Of a stretch of 64,000 bases of DNA, positions 38,353-51,365 are shown piece by piece. Below the pieces are notes generated by a model. It searched no databases. It was not told where the DNA came from and worked only from the letters and a program-made list of their open reading frames with translations. A program made the position numbers and the translations under genes. Each line of letters opens with the position of its first letter. Position 1 is the first letter of the stretch. Source of the DNA: Panax quinquefolius (taxonomy: Eukaryota > Streptophyta > Magnoliopsida > Apiales > Araliaceae); contig CM035170.1 of the NCBI GenBank assembly GCA_020205615.1, forward strand, positions 115,366,213 to 115,430,212, written 5' to 3'.

Positions 38353-40943
38353 CGCGACGCCCCAAAATAGGTATACATCACCCATTCTGAGTTGTCAATA
38401 CATGGTACGTAAACAACTACAACTTTATTATTACAACAAGAAACTGTGAGTTAAATACAAATATTATCTTCTGCATAATATCTATACTCAAATAAATCCT
38501 CATCACATTTATTGATACATTATTTTACAAAAATGGTGAGGACTACTAAATAATCCTTTCTAAAACCTTCATTCCATACCCCGACTGTATTTCGCTATAT
38601 TCTCGCCTCCACGAGAAGAATGGAACAAAAAGGAAAAGGGTGAGCTCAACTAGCTCAAGAAAGAATATTATGACAAAGATAATATACAACAAATTATCGT
38701 TAGTCTTCAACAGGAAAAATTTAATGAATACAATAGACAACAAATTTTAAATCAATTTTCGCAATGGAAATAATAATTCATTAAAGAGTTAAGTAGAGAA
38801 TGCAAACTACTATCTTCTATGTATGAATTTAAAAGTTCATCGCTATCTTTTATCCTCGTAACAACAATCCATAAACATCTCGAATCAAATATTCATCTTT
38901 GCACTACAGCCCAAAGATATTCATCATTAGTCATGTTCATTTAAACACTGCTCATCTTTGCACTCTGTGCCAAAGATATTCTTCAAAATCATTCATCTTT
39001 GCACTACAAATTCCAAAGATATTCAATAATATCATCATTTAAGACCGAGGATGATGAAAATATTTTTAAAGAAACGAATCCAAAGGAAACAAAATGACAA
39101 GGATTAAGGATTAAGGATTCGTACTTTGTTTTATCCATGTTCAAAAATACCTCAAAATAATCATAGTGGTGTAAAATTCAAGAATGATCAAAACATGGAT
39201 ACAATCAAAGCTAGTATCCGTAATAGATATTTTGACGAAAAAGAAGAAATTTTATTTTTCGATGAATAAAGGTCAGATACGTGAATAATGGCCGTATACG
39301 TGAATAAGAATCTCAACACCAAAACATAGAAATTCCACAAAAAACATTTTCACGCCTTCACTTAATAGTACTCGTGAATAAGAACTCGTGAATAAGAACT
39401 CATGAATAAGAACTCGTGAATAAGAACTCATGAATAAGAACCCCATACATGAAAAAGTTCCAAATTTGATAAAAAGTTCCAACCAATATTTCAAAGATAA
39501 TGATATCAAGAAATAATATCATTTGAGAAGAAAATAACATCCCTTACCTCAAAGAATCAAGATTTCTAAGGAAAGATCTAAGTGATGTCAATGAAACTTG
39601 TATCAATAAAGAACTCTCAAAGTATCTAAATACTCACAAAATACGCTCAATAATATAGAGAGAGAAAGAGAAAACTTTGTTTCGTGTGTGATTTTCAATT
39701 CTAACTTAAATTTCTATTTATAGAAAAATGTTAGCCCGCCACCAAGCGATTTCGACTGCTACCTGACGATGGCTTTACTCGCTACTATTTCCACCCACCA
39801 CATTTGAAATAAAATTCAGACATTTTTTCACCAACCACAAGTGGGGCCCACTCAATTCTAGAATTTTCCACCAAAATCAATTATAACCCTACTTTCCGAA
39901 TCAAACACCTCTTAAAATTTATAACAAATCATTCGTTCATTTTTAACGGTTCAAAATTTGTAGACATATACTCAACTTATATATGTATAACATATCCAAA
40001 AATCGCAACGATCCAACGGTCAGATTAAAAAATTATAACTCACGCAATATATCGTAAAAATACTGATTTGATTTTTAATACCTCCATTCCGACAAAAATA
40101 CTGATAAAACACCTCAACATTAAATCCTTCAATTATAACCACATATAATAAATAAATCCATCATTTATATCCATATCAAATAAATATTTTCTTATCATAT
40201 AAATCAATAATTAATTATTCCCAAATAATATTACGTAATCACAATTATGACAACCAGCAGCCTTCTGTGAAAGAGGGGCTTTCCAATAAGGATCTCTCCA
40301 TCTGGCGCCGCAATTAGGTGACCAAACCTCTCTTAGATGTAACTTTCTAGACATTGCCAATAATGTTATCTAATAATATTATTCAAATAATATGAATTAT
40401 TGATCCGATAATGGAAAATATCATGTGCAAAGACAATTATCAAAACAACAATAATATAAAATACCAACGCAAAGATTTATTGAATCAATAAAATAAAATA
40501 TCGAATAAGAATTATCGTAATAATTATTGAGTAGTGCCTTCACGTAAGGATCAATAATTGATGCAATACCGCAGCATACTGACTCAACAACGCCAGTATT
40601 AGTGTGTTTTAACCACCGGGTATTCCAACAAGATTAATCTGTAATAATTACGCCTGCTATTTTTAAACAACTTATATTTGTCGCTTTCCTCATCCAATCG
40701 CTTTCACATGGGGCCCACACGGTCATTTGCGCTACATTTATTTAATATTCCCGACAAGATTTAATATTCCACGACCAAACGAATATTCCCGACAACAATG
40801 AATATTTTATAACCACTTGTTTATTTTGAAATATTTATGTATTTTACCCTAACTATCCACATTAATCAAATCAACCCTTACTATTTCAAAATAATAAATA
40901 AAGGAAATTCCTTTTTATTTAAAAAAAAATTTGGGGTCTTACA
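38353..40943 (-). repeat. 5' LTR of E6 (type A, 2591 bp)
   Basis: Plus-strand ends are cgcgacgcccc (CGCG again in place of TGTG) and ggggtcttaca. Reversed TATA box is at 39715-39722. Short tandem array at 39365-39445; hairpin units at 38885-39030. Confidence 0.85.
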
Positions 40944-41847
40944 TATAGTTTCTGATCGGGACCCAAGATTCACTTAGCGATTTTTAGGTTAGTTTGCAAA
41001 AAGCTATGGGCACAGATTTACGATTTAGCTCTCAGATATCATCCTCGAACCAGACGGACGGTGGAGAGACTATTCAAACTCTTGAAGATCTATTAAGACT
41101 CGTGTCCTTGATTTCAAGGGAAGTTGGACAAGTTCTACTAGTTGGTGGAGTTTTCTTACAACAACAGTTATCAAGCAAGTATTGGCATGGCTCCATTCGA
41201 GGCGTTGTATGGAAGAAAGTGTCGCTTCTCAATATCTTTGGGATGAGGTGGGTGAAGCAACGTTGTTGGGACCGGAGTTGAAATGCGTATGACTACGGAA
41301 AAGATTCAAACGATCCGACAACGTAAAACCTCACAAGATCGATGAAAAGAGTTATGACGATCTTCATCGAAAGGACGACGGAATTCGATATAGGAGATCA
41401 TGTGTTGTTACGTGTGTTCCTCCATGGAAAGGAGTTACGAGGTATGGAAATAGAGGAAAGCTCAATCCTCGATTCATTGGCCCATTTTAATCCTCGATCG
41501 GTAGGGGACCGTAGCCTATAGACTTGCTTTCTGTAAGTATGTCTCGTGTTCATAACGTTTTTCACATATCCATGTTACGTAAATATGTGGAAGACCCGAA
41601 CCACATTATTGAGTTGGAACCGGACGAAATAGCGGAAGATTTAACATATGAAGAGGTTCCTGTTCAAATCTTGGATAAGAAGGAACATATTCTACGCTCC
41701 AAGGTTATACCTCAAGTCAAAGTTTTATGGAGAAACCACGATATTGAGGAAATGACCTGGGAGTTAGAATCTGAAATGAAGTTAAGGTATCCTTACCTCT
41801 TCGACATACCAGGTACGTACCCTAATTTCGAAGGCGAAATTTTATAA
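40944..41847 (+). pseudogene. E4 integrase second half and chromodomain-like tail
   Basis: It begins mid-core (dRDPRFTS-like, tatagtttctgatcggg). It then shows the ACQKAMGTDLRFSS-like block with its AYHPRTDGQ-like region, QTLEDLLRL, and GDHVLL-like at about 41390. The longest open stretch is 41524-41847: SMSRVHNVFHISMLRKYVED, HIIELEPDEIAEDLTYEEVP, ILDKKEHILRSKVIPQVKVL, NHDIEEMTWELESEMKLRYP. This is the cleanest chromodomain-like tail in the window and shows the Tekay/Del affiliation. PPT and a type-B LTR follow. Confidence 0.8.
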
Positions 41848-42254
41848 GAAGGGGAGATTGTAAAACCCCAACTTTTTAAATAAAGATGAATTTTCAATAA
41901 ATATTATTTTTGAATATTATGGAGTGAAATTGATATAATAGTTGTGGGTAATATTTATAAATTTTGCAAAGTATGCAAGTTGTTATATAATATTCGATTG
42001 GTCGGGGAATATTCGTTTTAACAGGGAATATTAGTACAACGACATAATCATTGGTGGACCCCACAACGGAATTATTGTCGGATTGAGAATACGACAAAAA
42101 TACTTTATGAAAATAACGGCGGAAATTTTACCGTTAATCAATGAAACACACGGTGTTAAAAGTACAAAGATGTAATGCGCGTCAGATAAGAATAGTACCA
42201 GATTGATTATTGATGCTTACGTGATAAGTCACTCAAATTGTTGTTGGTATTATT

Positions 42255-42560
42255 AATGTAATAATACAAAAATCTTTTTATATAAAATGTAATACTTTTA
42301 TAAAGTTATTCTATAAATAGAATATATTATATTCTATTATGCATAGTGTTGCATAGTGTTTTTGCATAGTAAAATCTTTTTATATAAAAATGTAATACTT
42401 TTATAAAGTTATCTGCTTTATTGTATAATAATTAGAATATATTATATTTTATTATGCATAGTGTTTGCATAGTATTTTGCATAGTAAAATCTTTTATAAA
42501 GTTATTCGTTTTATTATATTATAAATAAAATATATTATATTTTATTTAAAAGATTCTACT
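42255..42560 (+). repeat. AT-rich direct repeats in type-B U3 (gcatagtgtt units)
   Basis: Three imperfect copies of about 100 bp contain aaaatctttttatataaaa, taaagttattctataaatag and attatgcatagtgtt. The same block is reversed in the solo LTR at 8871-11278 (about 10610-10830), but the E2 LTR has a different U3 segment. It supplies several TATA-like strings. Confidence 0.6.
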
Positions 42561-43677
42561 TTAAATATGGACCGTCGATTAAAGTAAATCAATCTGCACT
42601 GCTCATGAGTTAGTTACTACGCATTCCATTTTCTATAAATAAAGCTCATTCCTTCATTATTTTATTACGAATTCACCGAACTCTGTAGAGATAAACTATA
42701 GAGAGAAAGAAGAAAGTATTCTCGCTACTTCACTACTTATATATCCAAGATTTTCTTCTTCTTAAGGTAGGGAATATTATTTGTTGTACTTTCGTAAGGG
42801 GTGTTATTCTTTTCTTATTCATGAAGAGAACTCGTTGTTATTCCATTGTTTATTATTCTCGCTGAATAACTCAGATACGCTGGCTCACCCTATACTTGGT
42901 GACATTCTTCTATTATTCCGCCTTTTACTATTCTCATTTGGAATATCCTATTCATAAGGCTTTTACGGGACCTCCGATTCCGCCTTTTATTATTCTCTCT
43001 CGCTATCCTATTCATGGCGTTTTGTGGGACCTAGTTCCGCCTTTTATTATTATTACGCTGAATATCCTCATGCATGCGTTTTCTGGCGGGACCGATTTCG
43101 CCCTTATTAGTATTCTCATTGAATAACTCAATACATGCGAAGTACCGCATGCACGGTGATTTCTGTTGTTATTCCATTCTTTATTATTCTGCTGGAACAT
43201 CCCGCTTGGCAAGGTAATTTCACCGACCGTTCCGTTATTTAGTATTCTGCTGAATAACTCTTTGCCTATGCCAAGCACCGCATGCACGGTGATTTCTTTT
43301 GTTATTCCATTCTTTATTATACTCAAATTGGTTAAAGTTTTGACTTCTATACTCCATGAAATTAGTAGAATATCCTCGATATTTATACGCATCCAATATC
43401 TTTTCATGGAAATATTCTTCCGATCATTCTTGAATTTTACTCTATAAAGCAAAGATTATCATGTCGATAATTTGGACATTAGTAATTCTTGGACAAATTA
43501 ATTCTTGAACTTGTTTTATTGAATTTTTATATCATTGTCATCATCCTCATGTTTATATTTTTTTTAAAGTCATCTGTGGCCTGTAGTGCATAGATGGACT
43601 TGGTATGATTATGACCAGGGATTATTCGATGTAATCATGACCGTAATGTTACAAATGATGTGGTAAAAGTCCTCATT

Positions 43678-46299
43678 TGTGACGCCCCCAAAATAGGTAT
43701 ACATCACCCATTCTGAGTTGTCAATACATGGTATGAAAAACAACTACAACTTTATTATTACAACAAAGAAAGCGTGAGTTTAAATACAAATATTATCTTC
43801 TGCATAATATCTATACTCAAATAAATCCTCATCACATTTATCGATACATTATTTTACAAAATGGTGAGGACTACTAAACAATCCTTTCTAAAACCTTCAT
43901 TCCATACCCCCGACTGCATACTTCGCTATATTCTCTCCTCTCCCGAGAAGAATGGAACAAAAGGAAAAGGGTGAGCTCAACTAGCTCAAGAAAGAATATT
44001 ATGACTAAGATAATATACAACAAATTATCGTTAGTCTTCAACAGGAAAAATTTAATAGAATACAATAGACAACAAATTTTAAATCAATATTCGCAATGAA
44101 ATAATAATTCATTAGAAGAGTTAAGTAGAGAATGCAAACTACTATCTTCTATGTATGAATTTAAAAGTTCATCGCCTATCTTTTATCCCCAGTATAACAA
44201 TCCATAAACATCTGAATCAAATATTCATCTTTGCACTACGGTGCCAAAGATATTCATCACTTAATCATGTTCATTTAAACACACTCATCATCTTTGCACT
44301 ACAGCCAAAGATATTCTTCAGAAATCATTCATCTTTTGCACTACAGTGCCAAAGATATTCAATAATATCATCATTTAAGACCGAGGATGATGAAAATATA
44401 TTTTTAAAAACGAATCCAAAGAAACAAAATGACAAGGATTAAGGATTAAGGATTCGTACTTTGTTTTATCCATGTTCAAAAATACCTCAAAATAATCATA
44501 GTGGTGTAAAATTCAAGAATGATCAAAACATGGATACAATCAAAGCTAGTATCCAAAATAGATATTTTGGACTAAAAAGAAGAAATTTTATTTTTCTATG
44601 AATAAAGGTGCGAGATACGTGAATAGTCTCAGATACGTGAATAAAGGCGATATCGTGAATAAGAATCTCACACCAAAAGATAGAAATTCCACAAAAAAAA
44701 CATCTTCACGCTTCAATAATAATAGTACTCGTGAATAAGAACTCGTGAATAGTAACTCATGAATAAGAACTCGTGAATAAGAACTCATGAATAATAACCC
44801 CACATAAAAAGTTCCAAATTTGATAAAAACTTCAAATCAACATTTCAAAGATAATGATATCAAGAAATAATATCATTACTGAAAAAATAATATCCCTTAC
44901 CTCAAAGAATCAAGATTTCTTGGGAAGGAAAGGTTCAAGTGATGTCGAATGAAACTTGTAATTTGATAAAGAACTCTCAAAGTATCTAAATACTCACAAA
45001 ATACGCTCAATAATATAGAGAAAGAGAGAAAACTTTATTTCGTGTGATTTTCAATTCTAACTTAGCCTCTCATTTATAGAAAATGTTAAATTACCAAGCA
45101 GACTTGACCTGCTACCTGATGGCTTTACCTGCTACTATTGCCACCCACCACATTTGAAATAAAATTCAGCACATTTTTTTTTCACCAACCACAAGTGGGG
45201 CCCACCAATTCTAGAATTTTCCACCAAAATCATTTATAACCTAATTTCTAAATCAGTCACCTCTTAAAATTCATAATAAATTATACGCTCATCTTTAATT
45301 CGCTTCAAAATTTGTGGACATATACTCAACTTATATATGTATAACATATCCAAAAATTACAACGATCCAACTATTTGGATTAAATATTATAACTCACACA
45401 ATAAAGTCGTAATAACACCGATTTGATCTTTTAATACCTCCAATCCGACAAAATACAAATAAAACATCTCAAATTAATTCCTTCATTAATAACCACATAA
45501 ATAAATTCATCATTTATATTCATATAAAATAAATATTTCCTTATCATATGAATCAATAATTAATTATTCACAAATAATATTACGTAATCACATTTATGAC
45601 AACCAGTTGCTCCCAGTGAGCAGGGGCTTTCCAATAAGGATCTCTCCTTCTTGGCGCCAATTAGGTGACCAAACCTCTCCTTAGATGTAACTTTCTAGAC
45701 ATTGCCAATAATGTTATCTAATAATATTATTCAAATAATATGAATTATTGATCCGATAATGGAAATCAAGCAAGGTGACAATTATCAAAACAATAATAAT
45801 ATAAAATATCAACGCAACAATTATCAATCAATAAAATAAAATATTGAAGAATATCTACTTGAAAAATTATTGAGTAAAGCCTTCTTTACGTAAGGATCAA
45901 TAATTCAACAATACTACATGCAATACCGCAATGCTGCTTCATGCAACCACGCCAGACATCAGATTTTAACCACCGTATTCCAACAATCTTAATTCAGTGA
46001 ATAACTACACCGTTATTTATAACCACCCAAACTTTGTCGCGCTTTCCTCATCCAATCGCTTTCCGTTATGGGGCCCACATATTCAAGGCCGTCGCATTTA
46101 ATATTCTCTCGACAAGATTTAATATTCCACGACCAAACGAATATTCTCCGAGCAAAATGAATATTTTATAACCACTTGCTTATTTTGAAATATTTACGTA
46201 TTTAACCCTTAACTATCCACATTAATCAAATCAACCCTTACTATTTCAAAATAATAAATAAAGGAAATTCCTTTTTATTTAAAAAATTTCGGTTTTACA
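43678..46299 (-). mobile_element. Solo LTR, type A, inserted in the E4 LTR with 5-bp target duplication
   Basis: Plus-strand ends are tgtgacgccccc and ggttttaca; length 2622 bp. TCATT at 43673-43677 is repeated at 46300-46304. The interrupted type-B LTR continues on both sides (gtcctcatt ... tcattgggctc). It contains reversed hairpin units (44220-44365), the short tandem array (about 44725-44800) and a degraded TATA region (about 45070). Confidence 0.93.
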
Positions 46300-46577
46300 T
46301 CATTGGGCTCAGAGTGCATTGATAGACAATTGTTGGCATGATCATGACCAATAATGAATACACAAATATTCTTGGCGAGAAGCATGGATAATTGTGGTCG
46401 TGATATTAAATAATATCCTCGCCGCAGCTGCGAGGGTGATTCGATGATGTGGAATATTTATTAAAATTTGAGTCTCAAAGATAATAAAGTGATGAAAAAC
46501 CTTTTAATCATAAAAGATAGTAGATTTTATTTTTTACTTGACTCTTTTAATGGATTACTTGTTCGTCAAGCTGCGGT

Positions 46578-49212
46578 TGTGACGCCCCCAAAATTAGGTA
46601 TACATCACCCATCTTGAGTCGCCACTTACACGGTATGTAATTTAAATACAACTTATTAACATAACTGCCGTAAGTATAATACGACATAAACCGTGAGTTT
46701 AAATACAAATATCGCCTACTAGATATTATACAAACTCAAACAAAAAAAGTCCTCATTACATTATTATCACACTATTTTACTGTAATAGTGAGGACTACTA
46801 ATGCTATCTTCGGGACCATCACTCGCTTCCCGACTCGTCCCAAATATATTATCATTTCACGAAGAGAACAAAGAAAAGAAAGGGTGAGCTCAACTAGCCC
46901 AAGAAGAAATATTATGACTAAGATAATGCGAGAATAAATTATCAATAGTCTTGAATAATGTTAAACCGATAAAATACAATAGACAACCGGTTTAATCTGC
47001 GGTGAATATCTGAATCCATTAAAAGAGTCAAGTAGAAAATAAAGTCTCACCGCCTTTTAGGTTTTAAAAGGTTTTTCATCATCGTTATAGCCGAGACTCA
47101 CTTTTAATAAATATTCCACATCATCGAATCACCCCTGACTACTGCCAAGGATATTCTTTAGTATCGCGACCACAATTATTCATGCCTACGGGCCAAGAAT
47201 ATTTGTGTATTCATTAATGGTCATGATCATGCCAACAATCGTCCATCAATGCACTACTACCAATCGAGAGGATTTTTATCACATCATTTGTAACATTACT
47301 ACGTGCCACGATTACACCGAATAGTCTCGTCATAATCATACCAAGTCCATCTATGCATTCTGTGCCACGATGACTTTCAAAAAATATAAAACATGAGGAT
47401 GATGACAATGATATAAGAATTCAATAAAACAAGTTCAAGAATTATTTTATCCGGTGAATTATTAACGTCCCAAATTGTCAACATGATATCTTTGTTTTGT
47501 AGAGTAAAATTCAAGAATGATCGTAAGAATATTTCCATGAAAAGATCTTTGGATGAAACGCAAATATCAAGGATATTCTACTAATTTCATGGAGTATAAA
47601 GTCAAAGTTTTAACCAATTGGGTATAATAAAGAATGGAATAACAAAAGAAATCACCACGCACGCGATGAATCATACGCATGTGTTATTCAGCCGAATAAT
47701 AAATAACGGAACCGTGTCGGTGAAATTCACCGGCGAGGATGTTCCAATGTAATAATAAAGATGGAACGGATCCGGTGTAAAACACATGCACGATAGGATA
47801 TTCCAACGAATAATAAAGAGATTTTAACCGTGTCCTGTAAAACACATGAGCATGGATGTTCCAATGTAGAATAATAAAGAGCGGAACCAGTCCGGTGTAA
47901 AACACACACGCGAGTGATGTTCCAACAGAATGATAAAGACTTTTAACCAGTCCCGTGTAAAAACACATATGTGATGTTCCAATGTAATATAGAAGAATGT
48001 CACCAAGTATAGGGTAAACCACTTATACAAAGTTATTCCAATGTAATAATAAGCAATGGAATAACAATGCTTTCTCTTAAGATGAATAAGAAAGAATAAC
48101 ACCCCTTACATTTGGTAGGAGATTGAATATCTTAAAGAAGTAAGAACAAAATACTCTTCTTCTTTCTCTCTTATTCTCTATACTTTCTCTCTCTATAAAC
48201 TTGAATGAATTAAGTGAAAATAATGAAGCCCTAGGCCTCTATTTATAGAAGATTTCTAGCTTAGCACTCTTAGTGTGAAAAGGCAAGTGGCTCATGTAAC
48301 CGGTTTTGACGCTCAGTAATGTGAAACGACAAGTGGTTCGACGTCCGGTAAAGGTAATTACTATTAACGAAGGTAAATACTATTGACGAAGGTAAATACT
48401 ATTCACAAGGGTAATTACTATCGATGAAGGTAAATACTATTCACAAGGATAATTACTATTGACGAAGGTAAATACTATTCACAAGGGTAATTACTATCGA
48501 CGAAGGTAAATACTATTCATTCAGGGTAATTACTATCGACGAAGGTAAATACTATTCACAAGGGTAATTACTATTGATGAAGGTAAATCTTATTGATGAA
48601 GAGACTCTTAGATGATGACATATGAGCCCCCCATAAAATAATCAAACTTACCACAAATCATAACACATATTTAATCTTTCAATAAATATTAATCATTTAT
48701 AACTTGTCGTCTCAATTATTGATTTAATACTATAACATATTATCTGTATTGATCTTGTGACAATAATTGAATCAATAATATAAGAGATATAATCGTGAAT
48801 TATCGTAGAATAATTGAGCATAATGGTGGTGACTTCTCACGTAAGCATCAATAATCAATCTGGTGTCTACTACGCAACCACGCCAGACAGCGTATTTACT
48901 TTTACCACCGGGTAGTTCAACAGCTTTAATGGTAACACCTCCGCCGTTATTTTTATAAAAATATTTTTGTCGCTTTTCTCAATCCGACAATAATGTTGTG
49001 GGGTCCACCAATGATTGAGCCATTTATCAGACGAATATTCCCTAACAAAAGAATATTCCCTAACCAAACGAATATTTTATAACAACTTGCATACTTTGCA
49101 AAATTTATAAATATTACCCACAACTATAACATTATATCAAATTTATTCCATAATATTCAAAATAATATTTATAGAAAAATTCATCTTTATTTATAAAAGT
49201 TTGGGTCTTACA
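46578..49212 (-). mobile_element. Solo LTR, type B, second insertion in the E4 LTR
   Basis: Plus-strand ends are tgtgacgccccc and gggtcttaca; length 2635 bp. The host LTR reads on from 49213 (gcagcttaaacttgatg), as in 17141-17170 of E2. Flanks are gcggt and atgca. A duplication such as TGCGG/TGCAG is possible but not exact, and the site is a CHG context where calls look unreliable. It contains a reversed 60-bp array (47640-48060) and the 19-bp array at 48353-48600. Confidence 0.85.
48353..48600 (+). repeat. 19-bp tandem repeat, about 13 copies, in LTR U3
   Basis: Units alternate between ggtaattactatcgacgaa and ggtaaatactattcacaag, giving a 38-bp higher-order unit. The array is almost exactly 13 x 19 bp. 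The homologous place in the E2 LTR (about 15680-15720, opposite strand) has only about two units, so the array expanded in this copy. It lies upstream of the LTR TATA region (about 48240, reversed). Confidence 0.85.
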
Positions 49213-49639
49213 ATGCAGCTTAAACTTGATGTACATTATATTTTATCGGTTTAACATTGTTGGAGACTAATGATAATTTATTCTTCATTATCTTAGTCGT
49301 AATATTTCTTCTTCAATGCTAGTTGAGCTCACCCTTTCTTTCACCGTTCTTTTCAGAAATGAGAATATAAATTTGGGACGAGTCGGAAACGAAGTGATGG
49401 TCCAGAGGATAAGATTAGTAGTCCTCACTATTCGTGAAATAGTGTGATAATAATTGTAATGAGGACTCCTTTTGAGTTTGTATAATCTACAGTAGATAAT
49501 ATTTGTATTCAAACTTACAGGTTTATGTTTTATCGTATTATTATACGATAGTTGTATTAGTAAGTTGTATTTGAATTACATCTTATGTGTCGATCGGACC
49601 CAAGATGGGTGATGTATACCTAATTTTGGGGGCGTCACA

Positions 49640-51107
49640 TTCTCATTTATACTTTGTTTTTGAATTTTGAACAGAAAATAAAAGAATAGAAAACTTAAAT
49701 TAGAACAGAAAAGGAAAGAAAACTTGAAATTTTTCTTTGTGTTGTTTCCGAGTTTTTAATAGAAAATAATAGAAAATTTAAAATTGAGGATATGAATTAA
49801 TTTAAAATTTATTATATTAAAAGTTGAGGATAATATGAGAATTATAAAAATATTACTTATTCCAATTTCTTTTCCGTCCAAATCAATCCAATTTTGGACG
49901 AAAAACTTTGGTAGGAAAAGTGGCCAATTTTTCTATCCATTTCTTTTCTTTACCGTTTATTAAAAAATTCAGAAACATAAGAATTGGGAAGAAAACTTAA
50001 ATTTTCCGTTTGGAAACGAGTATTTATTTGAATGTAAATGATTTTGTGTTACGAGATGAGTTAACTCAATCATATTAAATAATTGAATGATTGAGAATAT
50101 ATGGAGTTTCCAACCTCCTACTATGATGGAGTTCTGAGATAGAGTCCATACGTCGAAAGGCTCTACTTCGGAGTCGACAATGTCTCCAGCAGCATTAGCT
50201 ATACAGATAAATATTTTTTCCTGTCCATTTTAAAACTCATAAACAGAGCGTTAAAGTAAAAGATTCACAAAAACAATTTACAACTAAAGAAAAATATAAT
50301 TTCATACAATTAAAAATTAAAGTTAAGACTCATAGGTCTCACCCATCTTCAAGTTAAATTTTAATTAACATGAATTCAAGGATCTCACATATTAAATATA
50401 TTTTTATTTTTTATTTTTTATAAATAATAGAAAATCTCACTATGAGTGAATAGATTTATTTTAGAAGTTGTTATTTTTGTATGTCTAGTAAGCTACATAA
50501 TAGTAGTAATATTTAACTTGTTATTAATGCTATATAATTGATTCACATCTTTTAAAAGCTTACGAGTATAATAAAAATATCCATGGACAAAAAGAATCAA
50601 TTATCCACGTCTATACTCATTTCCCTCAAACTAAACTCACCCTATTTTACCCTTCAACTCCAATACTGTTTATTTCCCTCCATCCCTCCATTTCAGTCCA
50701 GCACAACAATATCGACCATCCTTGTATACCAACTCTCATGTTGGATGTTTATATATCAACTCTCATGTTGGATGTTGGAAAGAGAGAGAGAGAGAAGGAG
50801 TAGAAGAACACAATAAAGAGAAGGTGCAGAGAAAGAGCATACCTGAAAGTTGTATGGCTTCAGTTTTGTGCCAAACTATTGTATGGAATCTATGTAATAT
50901 GAATCCATGTTGTTATATACTGAAAAGCAGAGTTACAAAACATAGTAATTACTACATTCATCATTTCACCATTCACAACACACACCCAAATTCAAATATT
51001 ACATTCACCGTTCACAACTTCCTAAGTTGTTTGATATATGAAGTAGCAGCCCTAAAATTCTCAAGTTTTGCAAACTTTCACAAGTAGCAGACAATTACCA
51101 GGAAACA
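49640..51107. other. Intergenic AT-rich DNA, no gene seen
   Basis: The transposon block ends at 49639. This stretch is A/T-rich with many homopolymers and no frame that resembles a protein. Minor features: a direct duplication of caactctcatgttggatgt (50729-50747 and 50758-50776) and a short GA run (50779-50800). Confidence 0.6.
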
Positions 51108-51360
51108 CTACAATCCTCTTGAATTACCTTCATCCTCCAATACCCAAATATCCAAATTGTTTCCTTCTATAATCCTTTGGTAATCAACTAAACGCAAACG
51201 TCCATCACATTCTATGAAATCATACTCTAAATGGAAAGTAAAATCAACAGGCAATTCCATGATGTTAAACTTTTCTTCACAAACATCAAAACTCACAATA
51301 ATATGTTGTTCAGGATGATCCATATCAGTACAAGTTTGATAATAAACAAACACATTTATA
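51108..51360 (-). pseudogene. F-box-associated (FBA) domain gene fragment
   Basis: The minus-strand reading includes VYYQTCTDMDHPEQHIIVSF, DVCEEKFNIMELP, CDGRLRLVDYQRI and NNLDIWVLEDEGN. This is the typical core of plant F-box-associated domains, where HIIVSFDV..EKF is followed by a GRL strand and an LDIWVLED strand. There is no N-terminal F-box, and the frame ends 5 residues after LEDEGN, so about a third of a usual F-box protein remains. It may be a processed or transposed fragment; the family is known for many such pieces. Family match is by eye. Confidence 0.6.
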
Positions 51361-51365
51361 AAATT

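Larger units (their letters stand above)
30961..40943 (-). mobile_element. E6: full-length-structure Ty3/gypsy (Tekay-type) element, minus strand
   Basis: Its LTRs are 30961-33624 (3') and 38353-40943 (5'), with PBS at 38341-38350, PPT at 33625-33636 and an internal region of 4.73 kb. All gypsy domains are present in order: gag, zinc knuckle, protease, RT, RNase H, integrase, chromodomain-like tail. It is the best autonomous-type reference for type-A LTRs, although the frames are broken. Flanking pentamers differ (GAAGT left, TATAG right), and the flanks belong to different sequences (E5 LTR and E4 integrase). Confidence 0.88.
41859..49639 (+). repeat. 3' LTR of E4 (type B), carrying two solo LTR insertions
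   Basis: It starts tgtaaaaccccaac after the PPT aagaaggggaga and ends gggggcgtcaca at 49639, the right border of the transposon block. Removing the two inserted LTRs leaves about 2.5 kb (41859-43677, 46305-46577, 49213-49639), equal to the E2 LTR. If E4 is the outermost insertion here, its duplication would be TTCTC (49640-49644), with a partner outside the window. Confidence 0.82.

Noticed and set aside
48353..48600. Regular array that could be mistaken for a CRISPR array
   Set aside because: The units are contiguous 19-mers with no unique spacers, inside a plant LTR.
49301..49512. Minus-strand frame near the end of the E4 LTR
   Set aside because: It lies inside LTR sequence repeated elsewhere in the window; no conserved reading.
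1..49639. Endogenous pararetrovirus instead of LTR retrotransposons
   Set aside because: Long LTRs, PBS and PPT, 5-bp target duplications, an integrase and a chromodomain-like tail are present, which fits Ty3/gypsy; no movement-protein or coat-type features were seen.
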